The translations under genes were made by a program, and so were the position numbers. Of a DNA stretch of 54,610 nucleotides, positions 42,278 to 52,655 are shown in pieces (the stretch's first letter is position 1; every line of letters begins with the position of its first letter). The DNA is taken from contig NW_026971114.1 of the NCBI RefSeq assembly GCF_963678635.1, positions 1 to 54,610 on the forward strand, in the 5' to 3' direction. The notes beneath the pieces are model-generated. The model searched no databases. It was not told where the DNA came from and saw only the letters and a list, made by a program, of their open reading frames with translations. The DNA is from Symsagittifera roscoffensis. Lineage: Eukaryota > Xenacoelomorpha > Acoela > Convolutidae.

Positions 42278-43432
42278 CTAGCATGCTGTCTGTCCGTTCA
42301 AAGCCCCCTGGCCCTTCACTTCCTGGGTCCAGAAGGTTTCCAGAGTAATCTGACACATTCTGTTCACAAATTCAGCGGTCTTTTCTTCAGCATTTTCCGT
42401 CAGGTTCACCTCCTTTAACAAGTAGGCACGGATCTTCGTGATCTTCGGGCCTTGCTCAAAAGCATCTGCACCCAATGCCGCTATTCTAGGGTTCAGGTGT
42501 AGCCACTGGTTGGCTTCGGGCTTGGTTCTCAGAACCATCGCCTCCAAGTGAGCTCTCGTCTCTAGTGAATTTTTCCTTCTTGTGTCTTCACCTGCCACTT
42601 CCATTGCTCGGAACCATAAGTCGTTGGACATCGCCGCAATCACTCGATGGTCGTCGTCTACCCCTGGTTTCAGTTTGAGCTGTCGACTGAAATTGGACAG
42701 TTCCAACCCCAGCACCTCGTCCAATACTAACATGTGTAGCGCATGGTCCTTGAATCCTCTCATCGCGTTTGAGATATCTGACCACACTGCAGGCAGTTCA
42801 GCCTTGAGCGGCCTCAGGTTCTCCATCTCTATCATGCGATTCGGGGCTGATATGATTACATCATATTTTCCTTCCGAAAGTAAGTTCACAATCGCATACA
42901 CAAATTTCAGTCCATCTGGGAGATGTGCATTTCCCGGAGACAACGCGAATGCTATTCTTGGTGTCACTTTGGTGAATGACCCCTCCTTCGTCGCATCAAC
43001 CACTTCACCCATCGACTCAAGGATATCTTTTATCGCTGGCCATACAGCGTTCTCTGCCGTTGTAGGATCTCTGTGTCTGCTCAGAAAACCTCTACCGTGT
43101 AGATGGTCATTGATGCCAGCGAACACGATCGTAATTGGGTTCATGTCCGTTTGCCTTTGTACCCCTATAGCCAGAGATATCGATTGCAGTAAGTCCAGGT
43201 CGACCGCTGCCAACGTGACGTCCGGCCAAAACAGAGACTTGGAGGTGTACACGAACTCTGAATTCGCTACTATCTTAATCTTGGCCTTCCTCATTTCTGC
43301 TTTGTCATAGGCGGCGAAGATGGTCTCATCTTTCTTTATCGCTTTCAATCCGCCGTATCTTTGGGCATCACCATCTTGATTCACTAGTTTTGGGTATTTT
43401 CTCTCCTTCACATGACCAGGGGGTGTCGTCAG
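42278..43432 (-). pseudogene. ORF3 second GxND-type domain, copy A
   Basis: About 380 codons in the same frame as the SGNH segment, separated from it only by the TAG at 43433-43435 and closed by a TAG at 42278-42280. An N-terminal block FWPDVTLAAVDLDLLQS leads to NPITIVFAGINDHLHGRG. Its G-I-N-D sits after a hydrophobic strand as in block III of SGNH hydrolases. Later blocks are VTPRIAFALSPGNAH, YDVIISAPNRMIE, MLVLDEVLGLELSNFSRQ and a D-D-D-H near residue 250. It may be a second, degenerate SGNH-like fold, but no GDS serine block is seen. The C-terminal part (MSNDLWFRAMEV; MVLRTKPEANQWLHLNP) is well kept but unknown. Confidence 0.6.
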
Positions 43433-44925
43433 CTACCTGAATATCTTCATGTGTTGTCCAATCGGCGCTCTCGTCGTCAGGAATCTTCCTGGTCTCTCTT
43501 CACGATTCCCCTCATCATGATTCAACCTCACATCTTGCAATGGTCTCGCATTCACTGTTCCCATTGTGTTGTTAGAGGGCAGTCCCTCTAGGTCAGCAAA
43601 TGTCAAGGCCGTCGTGGAGCTGAAATTTATGATAGCGGCTATCAACCAGTCTACGCCGGTTATCGAGTACAATCTGCTGACGGATAGCGTCGCTCCATTC
43701 AGCATCCTCCTTGCATCTTCAATGAAGCTTACCCTCTGGAGATCCAGCTTCATTAGCTCGTCTTTGTATACATGCCAGGGAGACGGTATGGGTCTTGACC
43801 ACATCAACGAGCCTCTGCTCGGACGTCTCTCCTCTCGACTGTTACTTGTCGTCTCCGATCTAGTGTCCGATCTAGTGTCCGATCTAGACGCGCCGGCTGT
43901 CTCTTCGATTGGGTTGACAGGTCCTATTCTTCTCCTAGGATGGATGGTCCTCCTCGTCGGCGCTTCTCCTAAACGATCCTGTACGTCTGTCCTTTGACCT
44001 GGTTCGCTGAAGCTTTGTTGCCTGTAGTTCGTGACGGCCGGGACCGTACCCAAGCGTGTTTCCAGGCTAGGAGGCACAAAGGTGGTAATCACCGCGTCAC
44101 TCGCTGTTCCTTCTTCCTTCAGCACTCCTGTGTCAAAGAGTTCCGCTTCTAGTTCGTCCAACGGCTCTTGGAATACTCGATTCAACCAAGCCTGTCCTTC
44201 GATACTGTCGAAGTGGATGCCGTCCGTGGTCAGTCTGGCCTAATCCATAGCTCTCAACTCAAGTTCGATGTCCATGAGGATCATTCTTCCTGCGTTCCGA
44301 CGTGCGAGGTTCCTCAAGATGTTATTCCACCTGACGACTCCCTCGTTGTGCCTTCTTCCTGATGCTGTCAGGCTTCTCGTATTCATTGGCACAGTGCAAA
44401 CGGTCAGTACCGCGCAATTGAATTTCTGCCAGAGGGTAGTAAACAAACACACCATCATTGACTCCCATAGTGCTTCCTGCTCATCTGAACCTCTGGAGAT
44501 GTCATTCGTCCCAACTAAGATCATCACATTGGGGATCCTCCCTGGATTCATCAGTTCTACCATTCGATATAACTGGGCTATCGTCGCGCCTCCAAAGGCC
44601 ATCACCGTGGTGACCCACGAGGTCCTCAAATTTGACAGTACTCTGACCAAGCTGTCTCCCAGTATCAGATGAGATGTCCCGAGTGGTGGTTGCTGCAGGT
44701 TTACTGCCGGGCTCCAAGTCGCTCGATTGAAGCACGCCCTCGGATCTGTCTCCGGAACTCCCGTGAAATTATATTTCAATTGATTATTCTTTTGCACGTC
44801 TATTATGCGAGACACTTTCTTCGCTGGCATCTTCCGTATTCTTCTCTCTGGGGCCCTCGAGCTCCCCATGAGTGGTGTCACGTCACTATCCCCTGTCTGA
44901 TCACGGTCTGGGAGAGTCGTACTCT
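43433..44925 (-). pseudogene. ORF3 SGNH/GDSL hydrolase domain, copy A
   Basis: A frame broken by one in-frame TAG at 44240-44242. It shows the SGNH-family blocks in order: LILGDSLVR with the putative nucleophile Ser (codon 44651-44653), FGGATI (block II glycine), LVGTNDIS (block III Gly and Asn), and after the TAG TTDGIHFDS with the Asp and His of the catalytic dyad (codons 44222-44224 and 44213-44215). SGNH enzymes are esterases or lipases acting on acyl or acetyl esters. After the domain comes an Arg/Ser/Thr-rich linker with SDTR repeats, then LQRVSFIEDARRMLNG. There is no signal peptide, so it would act inside the cell or particle. The segment is missing from E1. Upstream, the frame is lost near 44925-45060. 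Confidence 0.8.
43854..43887. repeat. 12-bp coding tandem repeat
   Basis: The unit tccgatctagtg occurs almost three times and encodes repeated SDTR residues in the linker after the SGNH domain. The unit length is a multiple of three, so it preserves the frame. Confidence 0.85.
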
Positions 44926-45919
44926 GCCCGTGTCGTCAATCGTTCCATAGGGTGCAGTCACCCCGGAACCTGGCGCATTCTTGTTAGCGACCAGTCGTCC
45001 AGCTGTCTCTATCAGCTTCTTCACTGTCTGTTCCACGACGGGGTCACCCAAGGTGTCACTAGGATCCGGGATTGTTACTCGATTTGTCTCTGTCGGGCCG
45101 TGTCTCTATTGTTTGACTCATTTCTCGAGGCGTCAAGAGCTCCATCGGGAACTGCCCACGAGGAATATTCCTTGCAGGTATCACTTTCTCCACGGCCGTT
45201 GTCAACGCCATCTGCTCCGATCGCTCTTTGTATTCCTGCCTTAAGCGCTCAATCTCTTGACCCTGCTTTTCGTTGCAGTCTTCAAACAACTTTCTCCACA
45301 TGTCCCGATCTTCCTCCATCTGGAGCATACTTTTGGTCATCTCGTCTAGCTCCTTCTTCGTACTTTTCAATTCATCGTTCATCTCATCCAGATCTTGCAT
45401 GGTTTGGTTCGTCTGAACCTTCTGTCCTACTTTCGCCCTTTTTGGTGGCACAGCTGCTCTCAGTGGTGAACCAGACGAGGCCGCCTCGCTGTTCATCTCC
45501 TGATGCATTCTCGTCAGCCCAGGTCTGGGCTTGGAGGGCATAGGCATCGCATCTGGTTGGTAAGTCCTAGAACTTCCCAATCCAGGCTCATTCGCCAAGT
45601 CACTCCCCGAGAGAGCCCCGTTTCTCCACCTCATCACTCTCATGTTCGGGCGGTCTAGTACTCCCCTTTCTCCATATGCTGCCAACAACAGGACTTCCGT
45701 GGGGCGGTCCCCACGGTTGTCATGCCCCAAGATGTTGATCAGGGCGGTCAGCAACATGACTACTTCCGGGTCCTCCAGAGCGAAGTCTCGATCGATCAGC
45801 CGACGATAGATCGCATCTATCATCGGTCCTACATATGCCTCTGCCAGGTCCATCAATTCATCCAAGTTGAAATTGTCCATACTGTTCTTCAGATTTCTTT
45901 TGATTCGATTCGATTCCAA
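44880..45919 (-). pseudogene. ORF3 N-terminal coiled-coil protein, copy A
   Basis: A frame of 286 codons. The conserved start is MDNFNLDEL, whose ATG is shared with the right E1 duplicate. The 14 codons before it in this copy are probably leader. It has the helical block LMDLAEAYVGPM, ILGHDNRGDRPTEVLLLAAYGERG, RWRNGALSGSDLANEPG, and a long heptad-patterned coiled coil from about residue 175 to 245 (DELKSTKKELDEMTKSML; RLRQEYKERSEQ). The frame ends in TAG at 45059-45061. A frame +1 continuation (VVEQTVKKLIETAGRLV) reaches 44880, just short of the SGNH part, so a nearby indel split one longer protein. The coiled coil suggests oligomerisation. Family unknown. Confidence 0.75.
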
Positions 45920-45939
45920 GGTTTTGACTCAAGTGAGTA

Positions 45940-46281
45940 ATTAAATGATCAATCAGGATCTAGAAAAAAAAGTCACAAATATCACACTTGTCAGTCTCAC
46001 CTCAACATATACCGTTAAAATTTGCTTAAAAACAGTCCAGATAAAAAAATATTTATCCTAAAATTTATTAAAATCAATCGGTCTCTAAAAATTTGGAATT
46101 CGATCTAAGATTGGACAGTCCAAACTTTGGATCTATTCCTAAGATCGTCATTCAGTTGTTCATGGTCACTAACCCCTACTTACCCATGATCTTAATCACC
46201 TAACACATAACATAACATAACATAACATAACACATATTACATACAACTCAGTCTTTGGCCTGACACCCTCTCGCACGTCAC
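45940..46281 (-). other. Conserved spacer between pol and ORF3, copy A
   Basis: Third instance of the non-coding spacer. It carries the ATAAC microsatellite (46197-46235) and the block at 46091-46150 with tttgga and tccaaa arms around gatctaagattgg. It lies between the end of the macrodomain-like segment and the ORF3 start. A signal for separate ORF3 expression is the natural guess; nothing specific is proven. Confidence 0.5.
46197..46235. repeat. ATAAC pentanucleotide microsatellite
   Basis: Five to six units of cataa/ataac in tandem. The E1 duplicates have longer, interrupted versions at 14676-14725 and 18066-18115. Confidence 0.85.
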
Positions 46282-46960
46282 TCAGCTTATACTTAAGTAA
46301 TATTTCTTATGTAGACATACTTGTATGTTCGTATCAGAGAAAATCACGTGTACAAGCGCGTACAATTCCCGAGGATGCAGTCTGCCTCTGTTTGGATCGT
46401 ACACTGGAAGCGAGAGCTCCTTCACGTCCATTTCCACGAGGAAGTCCCTCAGCCTCGTCAGGGACAAGACTAGGTTCTCTGGGTCCACGTGCTGCTTCTC
46501 CGTCGCTCTCGTTACCAAGAAGCATAGGTATTTTCCCGGTATCTGCGACGCCGCCGGAGGTAAGGCCGCTACGCCCCCTATCCCTGGTCTTTGCTTCCAA
46601 AGGAATTCAAATTCCACGTTTTTGTATTCTCTCCTAAAGTCTGCCGCTAACGCTGTCCTAAAACTCATGTCTGCTGTGATTGCTATCGCACATGTTCTGT
46701 TTGTGAGTATGAAATCACTGTCTGTTAGTATTATGCTACTTGATTATTCATTTGCTAAGTTAAAATATGACTCAACTACCCTGCCTATGTCAGGTTTCTT
46801 AGGTGCTTCGCCTGTTTCTGCTACTAAGTCTCCTGTTTCTCTTGCTACCCTTAATTTTTTTATTATCAAGTTTTCAGTGTGGGTAAGTCCTACCCCCACT
46901 CCCCGGACAAAAATATCCATCGACGTCCCCGTCGATCGCATACCGGGTATCAAGTCAAGG
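46282..46960 (-). pseudogene. Macrodomain-like C-terminal segment of pol, copy A
   Basis: Frame 46668-46282 (128 codons) is in frame with 47013-46744 upstream, apart from TAA at 46744-46746 where E1 has a tyrosine codon. It contains IILTDSDFILTNRT, MSFRTALAADFRREY, VAALPP, PGKYLCFLVTRATEK, ENLVLSLTRLRDFLVE, ELSLPVYDPNRGRL and VIFSDTNIQVCLH. That is the strand-helix order of a TARG1-type macrodomain, with the ligand-loop glycines and the catalytic Lys/Asp replaced. Upstream lies GVGVGLTHTENL and a charged linker to the integrase tail. ADP-ribose binding is possible but unproven. Confidence 0.55.
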
Positions 46961-47763
46961 TTAGAAGCTGGAATGAGTAGTTGCCCTTCCTGGGCAGCCC
47001 AAGGAAGGATCATCTCGTTCGGTCTTGATGTATTTCATGCTTTCACGAATCGTGACGATGGTTTCATTCAGCCACTCTAAGACACGCAGGTTCGTCAAGT
47101 CTTGTTCATATGACTGCTGTTGCTCGTAGTCGAATTCTACCTCGGGTTTCGACCAGTCGTCAACCCACCCATCGTCGTGATCATTGACTATGTCAATGTC
47201 TTGTGACACAGTTATTTCCTCTAGACCCACTACTTCCTCCATATCTTCTCCAGATCTATCCTATCTACTACAAAGTCGTCACCGTAAGGATTGTATTTCT
47301 TTATTGGTCTCGTCCCGTCCTTCTGACGAGTCTGTATCGTGAACGGAAGATCCGGTTCCAAGTTCTTGGGAACTTCTGTCTGTTCGGGATCCTGCCAATC
47401 TTCCTCTGCGTAGGGTAAGGTTTCATCGTCCGCTTCGATCTCCTCGTTTGGATCCAGGTCCAGCGGTGTATCCGTACCTTCCTCTACGACTTCGTTTCCA
47501 TCGTTCTTCTCCCTGGTGCCCTTTTCATTGACCTCACAAGCAGGATCCATCATTAGATAATCCCCTTCTTCCATGTCTGCAGGTATACACCAGTCTTCTG
47601 TCGATGGATTGTGTGGCTTGATGTTCTCGTAGTGGGCGACTCGGCCAGTACTCAGTCCATAAAAGCGTCCCTCCTGGTGCACCTCTGTAATCATGAAGGG
47701 TCCCCTCCATTTTTTAGGAGCTTTTTCGTTCCTTTCGGTGGTATAACGTTCTGAAATACCCAT
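46961..47763 (-). pseudogene. Integrase C-terminal domain and acidic tail, copy A
   Basis: Frames 47763-47230 and 47242-46961. The first holds KKWRGPFMITEVHQEGRFYG, a GPY/F-type integrase C-terminal fold, then VAHYENIKPHNPSTEDW, a very acidic block (VVEEGTDTPLDLDPNEEIEADD) and RPIKKYNPYGDDFVVDRIDL. The second has the VVGLEEITVSQDIDI and DLTNLRVLEWLNE blocks. GPY/F folds bind DNA and integrase partners. The acidic extension towards the macrodomain-like segment is well over 150 residues and conserved in E1. Confidence 0.75.
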
Positions 47764-48707
47764 ACGTAGTCTCTCACCGAGTAAGCCTTTGCACCAGCTG
47801 CTTTCTTGTCGAATCTTTTCTTCTGCCTTGCCTGTGCTTGCTGAGTATTTCGTCTACACAAATCGTTCAACTCCTGTTGACGTCTGATCACATCCCTCAC
47901 GTAGACCTGTGGGGACGTTTTCTTTCCCTCATACTCTGGGTAGAAGAAGGTTAAGGGTAAAGACTTTTCGTGTCCAGTTAGCATCATGTGTGGACTGACT
48001 CCGGTGGTGGAGCGTTGCGTGCTGTTATATGCTCCCATCACCTGTGGAAGGTATCTGTCCCAATCGGTCATGTACCTGGAACAATATACTCTCAGCATCG
48101 ACACTAACGTCCTATTCTGTCTTTCCACTAAGCCATTCGTCTGAGGGTGGTATGTCGTGGAGTGAGCCTGAGCGACCTGTGAGCGTCTCATAAGCTCTTT
48201 CGTAAGCTCTCCTATGAAAGCTGTTCCATTATCCGATTGAAACGTCGTGGGACAACCATGTCTTGCTATCCACGTATTGATCAGTTGGTCGCACGTCTCT
48301 TCCGCTGAGGCAGTTATGCAGGGCACGGCCTCTGCATACTTCGTGAAGTGATCTATCATGACAAAGACTTGATTATAACCACTGTCTGTCATGCATATCT
48401 ATTGGTGATCTATCTGCACCACCTCGTTGAATTCAGACGACTCGAAAGGTTGTAAAGGAAATCGCAATTTCCTTGGATCCTTGACCTGTTGGCATGACAG
48501 ACACGCTGTTACCTACTTCTCACATGCCTTCTTCGTTCCAGGACACTCAAAGCGCTTCAAGATCCTCTGACATACTTTGTCGATCCCTTGATGGCCCATC
48601 TGATCATGCGACCGGAACAAAAGATCTGTCTGATAGAGTTGCGGCAACACCATCGCGTTATACTTGTACAGGACTTTGTCTTTCTTCTCTTCTCTTGCAT
48701 GCCACAA
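47691..48707 (-). pseudogene. Integrase zinc-binding and core domains, copy A
   Basis: One frame across 340 codons, interrupted by TAG at 48513-48515 and TAG at 48399-48401. HHCC zinc domain: H-x3-H in SHDQMGHQG and C-x2-C in CLSCQQ. DDE core: VQIDHQ (first Asp), TTFQSDNGTAF (second Asp) and STTYHPQTNGLVERQN (Glu). A helical region VYVRDVIRRQQEL and a basic stretch follow. The length fits a Ty3/gypsy integrase. The first TAG, where a tryptophan is common in this family, is shared with E1. The second is a tyrosine codon in E1. Confidence 0.9.
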
Positions 48708-50628
48708 TCCCGTCCTCGTTCAAATATAGCCTCCCTTCCTTCTGCATGAAGTACTGTCTCAGGATGCGATAACTATTTTCCTCGAGATCTCCTTTATCCG
48801 GAGAACCATTCTCGATCCACCTTTTCAGGTTGCTTGTCATGCGATCATTTCTCTGCGCCCTTAAAAGATCCGAGAGTCTGTATCTCGCCTTCAAGTACGT
48901 CTTCATGACCCTCATCTGACTATTCAGCTCGTTTGGCTGGTGTGTGTCTTCTTCCATGTTAACGCACCAAATCTTCGCCAACGGCTGTGTTTCTTGTTTA
49001 AACGGCTGAAGATCAGTCCTGACTACCTCTTTCTGCGGCAACAGACTTATCGAACGCTTCGATACCGCTATTGTCTCCAAGTCATCCGCTGCGTTGTCAA
49101 AGACTCTTTCGCTTGGTATAAGGTAGCGATCGCTGTCAGGATCTTGGTACACCTCTCTGTTCAGGTCCCTTGCCCGAGTTTCCACTAGTAGTGTGTGTAT
49201 CGCTAGTTCTGACAGTTCTGATTCCAAGTTCGAGTTCCTGTCTGAATAGGTGTCCGTTCCTGAGTTTCGGGAATCGTCATCCGTCGAAGAGGTTGTGCTG
49301 GAGAGTGCACGCTCCTCCAGATCGTGTCTGTGCCTTCTTCGCATCCATCTGAACTCCCCGGGCAAAACCTTGTTCTCTAGGTCCTGTTTCTCATCAGAAA
49401 TTTTCTCGTCTATCTCAGACTCCGCGGACAAACTTTCTATTCCCGGGTGTTGATCTTGTGATCGCTGGTTTTTCTCATCATTCGTCTCCCCGGACAAATA
49501 GTCTTGCAGCAGGTTTTGTTCTACCTTTTCACCTTCCTTATCCTGATCCACAAAGGTGACGGTTTTCTTTCGCTTGCTGCCCCCCTGTTCTTTCTGTCCG
49601 TAAGAAGTACTGGTTAAAATCTCGCGGGGTATTGAGGATACTAGTTGCTGAACTATTGTCCTACGATCCCTCTCGTTTTCTTTGTGTTGTCGTCTGGACG
49701 GCATGATCTTCACCTTCTCACTGACTGTCAGAGATGCCACTGCTGCTGCCCACTCGGGGTCATCTCTGGTCACTTCTCTTTCTAGCAATCCACTCAGCAT
49801 CCTCATCACTTGCGGTGTGACCTGCACCGTTCTATCCAATAATGAGAGGCTGTTTATGTTCATGCGAGAGAGTTCTTGCTGGACCAGATTCGAGCGCAGC
49901 AACAGATCCAAGGGGACCGGGTCCTCCTTGGATAGGATCTTTATCTCGGCTGCTTTCTCTACAGGTAACTCAGGATGCCCTGGAATTGGATGTCCAGACT
50001 TATCCAACCATCTCGTTAAGGGAAGCGCTTCATAAGTTTCCTTGTCCAGAAACGAGAATCCCTCTTTTATTTCCGCCTGATTGGCCTGCTTCTGCTCCAA
50101 TCTTTCATAGAACTCAGTTTTCTTGCTGAGGCTGTCAGCATTCTGGTGTTTATCACGCATCCTATGTTCGATTATCATATGGTAGCCATCCAATCTTACT
50201 ATCCATCTACCAATATAACTCTGATCCATCGAGTAGGTCTTCAACCAGGATAACGCTCTGTTGTCCACGCGTAACTTAAAGTGAGCGCTCCCCAAGTTTG
50301 CGCGGTACTTTTCCACCAATGTGATTACTGCAAACATTTCTACTTTTCGTGCACCATATTTCATCTCAGTGTCACTCAACACCTTACTGCCATATGCAAT
50401 GGGACGGAGAACGAATCTCCCATTCCATTCTTGCTCCTGATGCAGTATTCCCGAGATGGCTACTACTGATGCGTCTGTGTCAAGAACAGACATGCCCTTT
50501 TCAGTAGGCATGCCTAGCACTGGCGCTTCGCACAGTTCCCGCTTTATATTCTCAAAGGCCGTTTGAGCTTCATCGCTCCATTCGAACATCTTTCCTTTTT
50601 TATGCATCAGCTTCTGCATCGGATACAC
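48658..50628 (-). pseudogene. RNase H and long acidic linker, copy A
   Basis: Frame of 656 codons. It has the RNase H residues VLDTDASVVAISG, KVEMFAV, RVDNRALSWL and DKHQNADSLSK in the first 180, then about 450 codons of linker with acidic, Ser-rich low complexity (STDDDSRNSGTDTYSD) and a conserved end (IHTLLVETRARDLNREVYQD; MRVMKTYLKARYRLSDLLR). Upstream it is in frame with the RT thumb through a TAG at 50638-50640. Downstream it overlaps the integrase frame, shifted at the GACGGGATTG stretch near 48715. The linker is unusually long for this family. Confidence 0.85.
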
Positions 50629-50637
50629 CTTGTCTGC

Positions 50638-51696
50638 CTATCCTTTTATGAACTCACGGTAATAGTTGGCAATTCCTAGGAAGCTCATGAGCTGTGTGCC
50701 TGTTCTGGGAGCCTTCCATGTCAACACAGCTTCTACTGCTTCCGGGTCCGGCCTCACACCATGCCTGTCCACCATTTTTCCTAGGTACTTGATCGAATCC
50801 CTAAGGATTTCACATTTCAATGGTTTGCATTTCAAGCCTGCTCTTTTCATGCATCCAAAGACCTCATCGGGGTGTTGCTATGAATACGTCATCCACGTAA
50901 CACATCACGAGATTCCAGTACTTCTTTGTCACTCTGGTCTAAGCCTGAGCCATCAGTCTTTGAAAGGTGGCCGTTGCGTTGCACAAGCCGAAGGGCATCC
51001 TCCACTGATACGACCCCAATTCACACGCGAATCCGGTCTTTTCTCTATCCTTCTTCCGCAGAGGGACCTGCCAGAAGGCAGAACCCAAGTCCAATGTGGT
51101 GAAGAACTTGGCATCACCAAGTTTGAAGAGGCTCTCGTCTACTCGCCGTATCGGATACGCATCTTTTATCGTTACCGCGTTCAAGTAACGAAAGTCGCAA
51201 CAAAATCTAAGCTGCCCCCTTTCTTTTTCGCCATTACTACCCCGCAGGCCCATGGCAATTTCGAGGGTTCTATCATGTCGTATTCAAGCAACATTTCTAT
51301 TTCCGCTCGGCACGCTTCCGATTTGTGTGGCGTCATTCGCCTTGCGCCTTCCCTATGGGGAATGGCGCCCTCTTCTAGTTCGATTTGGTGTTCGAAGAAA
51401 TTACAGCAACCGATATCCGCCTTGTGTTTTGAAAGTACATCTGCGTTCCGATTTAGGAGGTCCCGCAATTTTTCGAAATCTCCCTCACCTATTTTCCTTT
51501 TTAAATGTTCTATCTCTGGCAAAACCGTTTTGTCAGATTCTAGTTCATATGACGAGGGGCGTTCCGGAAAATTCGAGCAGCTTGATAAGCCGTCGTCCAT
51601 TTCGGATTTCATTGAAAACAATTTATGAATAGATTTTAATTCATTAATCCTCTTTAAAATTTTATCTTTATTGGCATGATAAGGACAGTCTTTCAC
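50638..51696 (-). pseudogene. Reverse transcriptase, copy A
   Basis: Three pieces. 51696-51181 covers the N-terminal part with WACGVVMAKKKGG. 51253-50939 covers the palm with CDFRYLNAVTIKDAYPIRR, LDLGSAFWQVPL and MPFGLCNATATFQR, and ends in TAG 50939-50941 (leucine in E1). The YVDD box (near 50890) follows in the same frame. 50850-50638 covers the thumb with FLGIANYYREFIKG. The frame change at the AAAGGGGGC run and the small deletion after YVDD-FIATP are at the same bases as in E1. The sequence is clearly Ty3/gypsy type. Confidence 0.9.
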
Positions 51697-52655
51697 ACTA
51701 TGTTTCGCAAGGTTTGTGTCTCCTCATAGTCGGTCCTCATCGGCAAAGCGTAGCCAAGCTTCTTTCCACGCTGGATTGAAACCGTGGTGTCCAGTGTGTT
51801 CAACAACACACTGACACACAGTCCGTTTCGCGTTACCGAGAAGCTCCGGCCTAAAATCACCGAAATTTGACTATTTGGATTCGGTACTAAGCAAGTTTGT
51901 TTACTATCACTTAACGAATTCAAATTTCTCATTCTTAAAATTGCTACCACAGCTTGTCATGGTTGTAGTTTTACTTTTCTATCCAAAAAATTTGGTACCT
52001 TGTTTTCGTCTGTTATTATCCTATTAATTGGTCTCTTAACATACTTCCGGTCCGGGTTTCTAATCCGTATCAGACCGTTGTTCAAGTCAATCATCACGTC
52101 AAAATTCCTGGCAAAATCTCTGCCCAAGATGAATTGGTCGGCGTCGTCCAAATTCTCTACCACCAGGAAGCTCATCCAAAGATCCCGTCCTCCCATGTGG
52201 AGGACCGTTATTGGTGTTCTTCCGGCTACGTAAATAGCTCCTCGATTGGCGGCGGCCAGTCGGAGATTCATTGGAATTAGATCTTCCCGCGTGAAGCCCA
52301 TTCTTTCCCAAGTTTTTATCGGCATCACACTCACTACCGCTCCTGTGTCCAGAAGCCCTGTGACTCCGATTTTTGTTCCGTTGGTGTCGAGCAGATGTGC
52401 GGTCACATCTGCTTCATACCCAATGTGTACTGCGTCTTGTTCCATCATGGCGTCATGGCCTATCCTGCGGACTTTGAGCTCCTCCTCACCCAAATAGATC
52501 TGCCCCATTTGGTCATCATCTGTTGTTACATAAGTCCTGGTGTAGAGACTGATTCCATCCACGTTCAGCATCACTTGATACGGCCCATAGACCTCTAGGT
52601 AGCGTCCATGAAGTTTCTTCATGCGAGGGCCACCCGTCGTTAGTAGTGCTCGCAC
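51693..52655 (-). pseudogene. Aspartic protease, copy A
   Basis: Frame 52655-51957 continues in the same frame to 51693 through a TGA at 51957-51959 (glycine in E1). Active site GLLDTGAVVSVMP; C-terminal motif ILGRDFARNFDVMIDL, with the Asp that E1 has lost. The region upstream (TTGGPRMKKLHGRYLEVYGPYQV) links it to gag. The retropepsin would cut the gag-pol precursor. A one-base loss near 51710 shifts the frame before the RT region. Confidence 0.9.

Noticed and set aside
42582-43310. Long plus-strand open frame (about 240 codons) and many similar plus-strand frames
   Set aside because: They are antisense to well supported minus-strand retroelement proteins, with no motifs of their own, and are shadows of codon bias.
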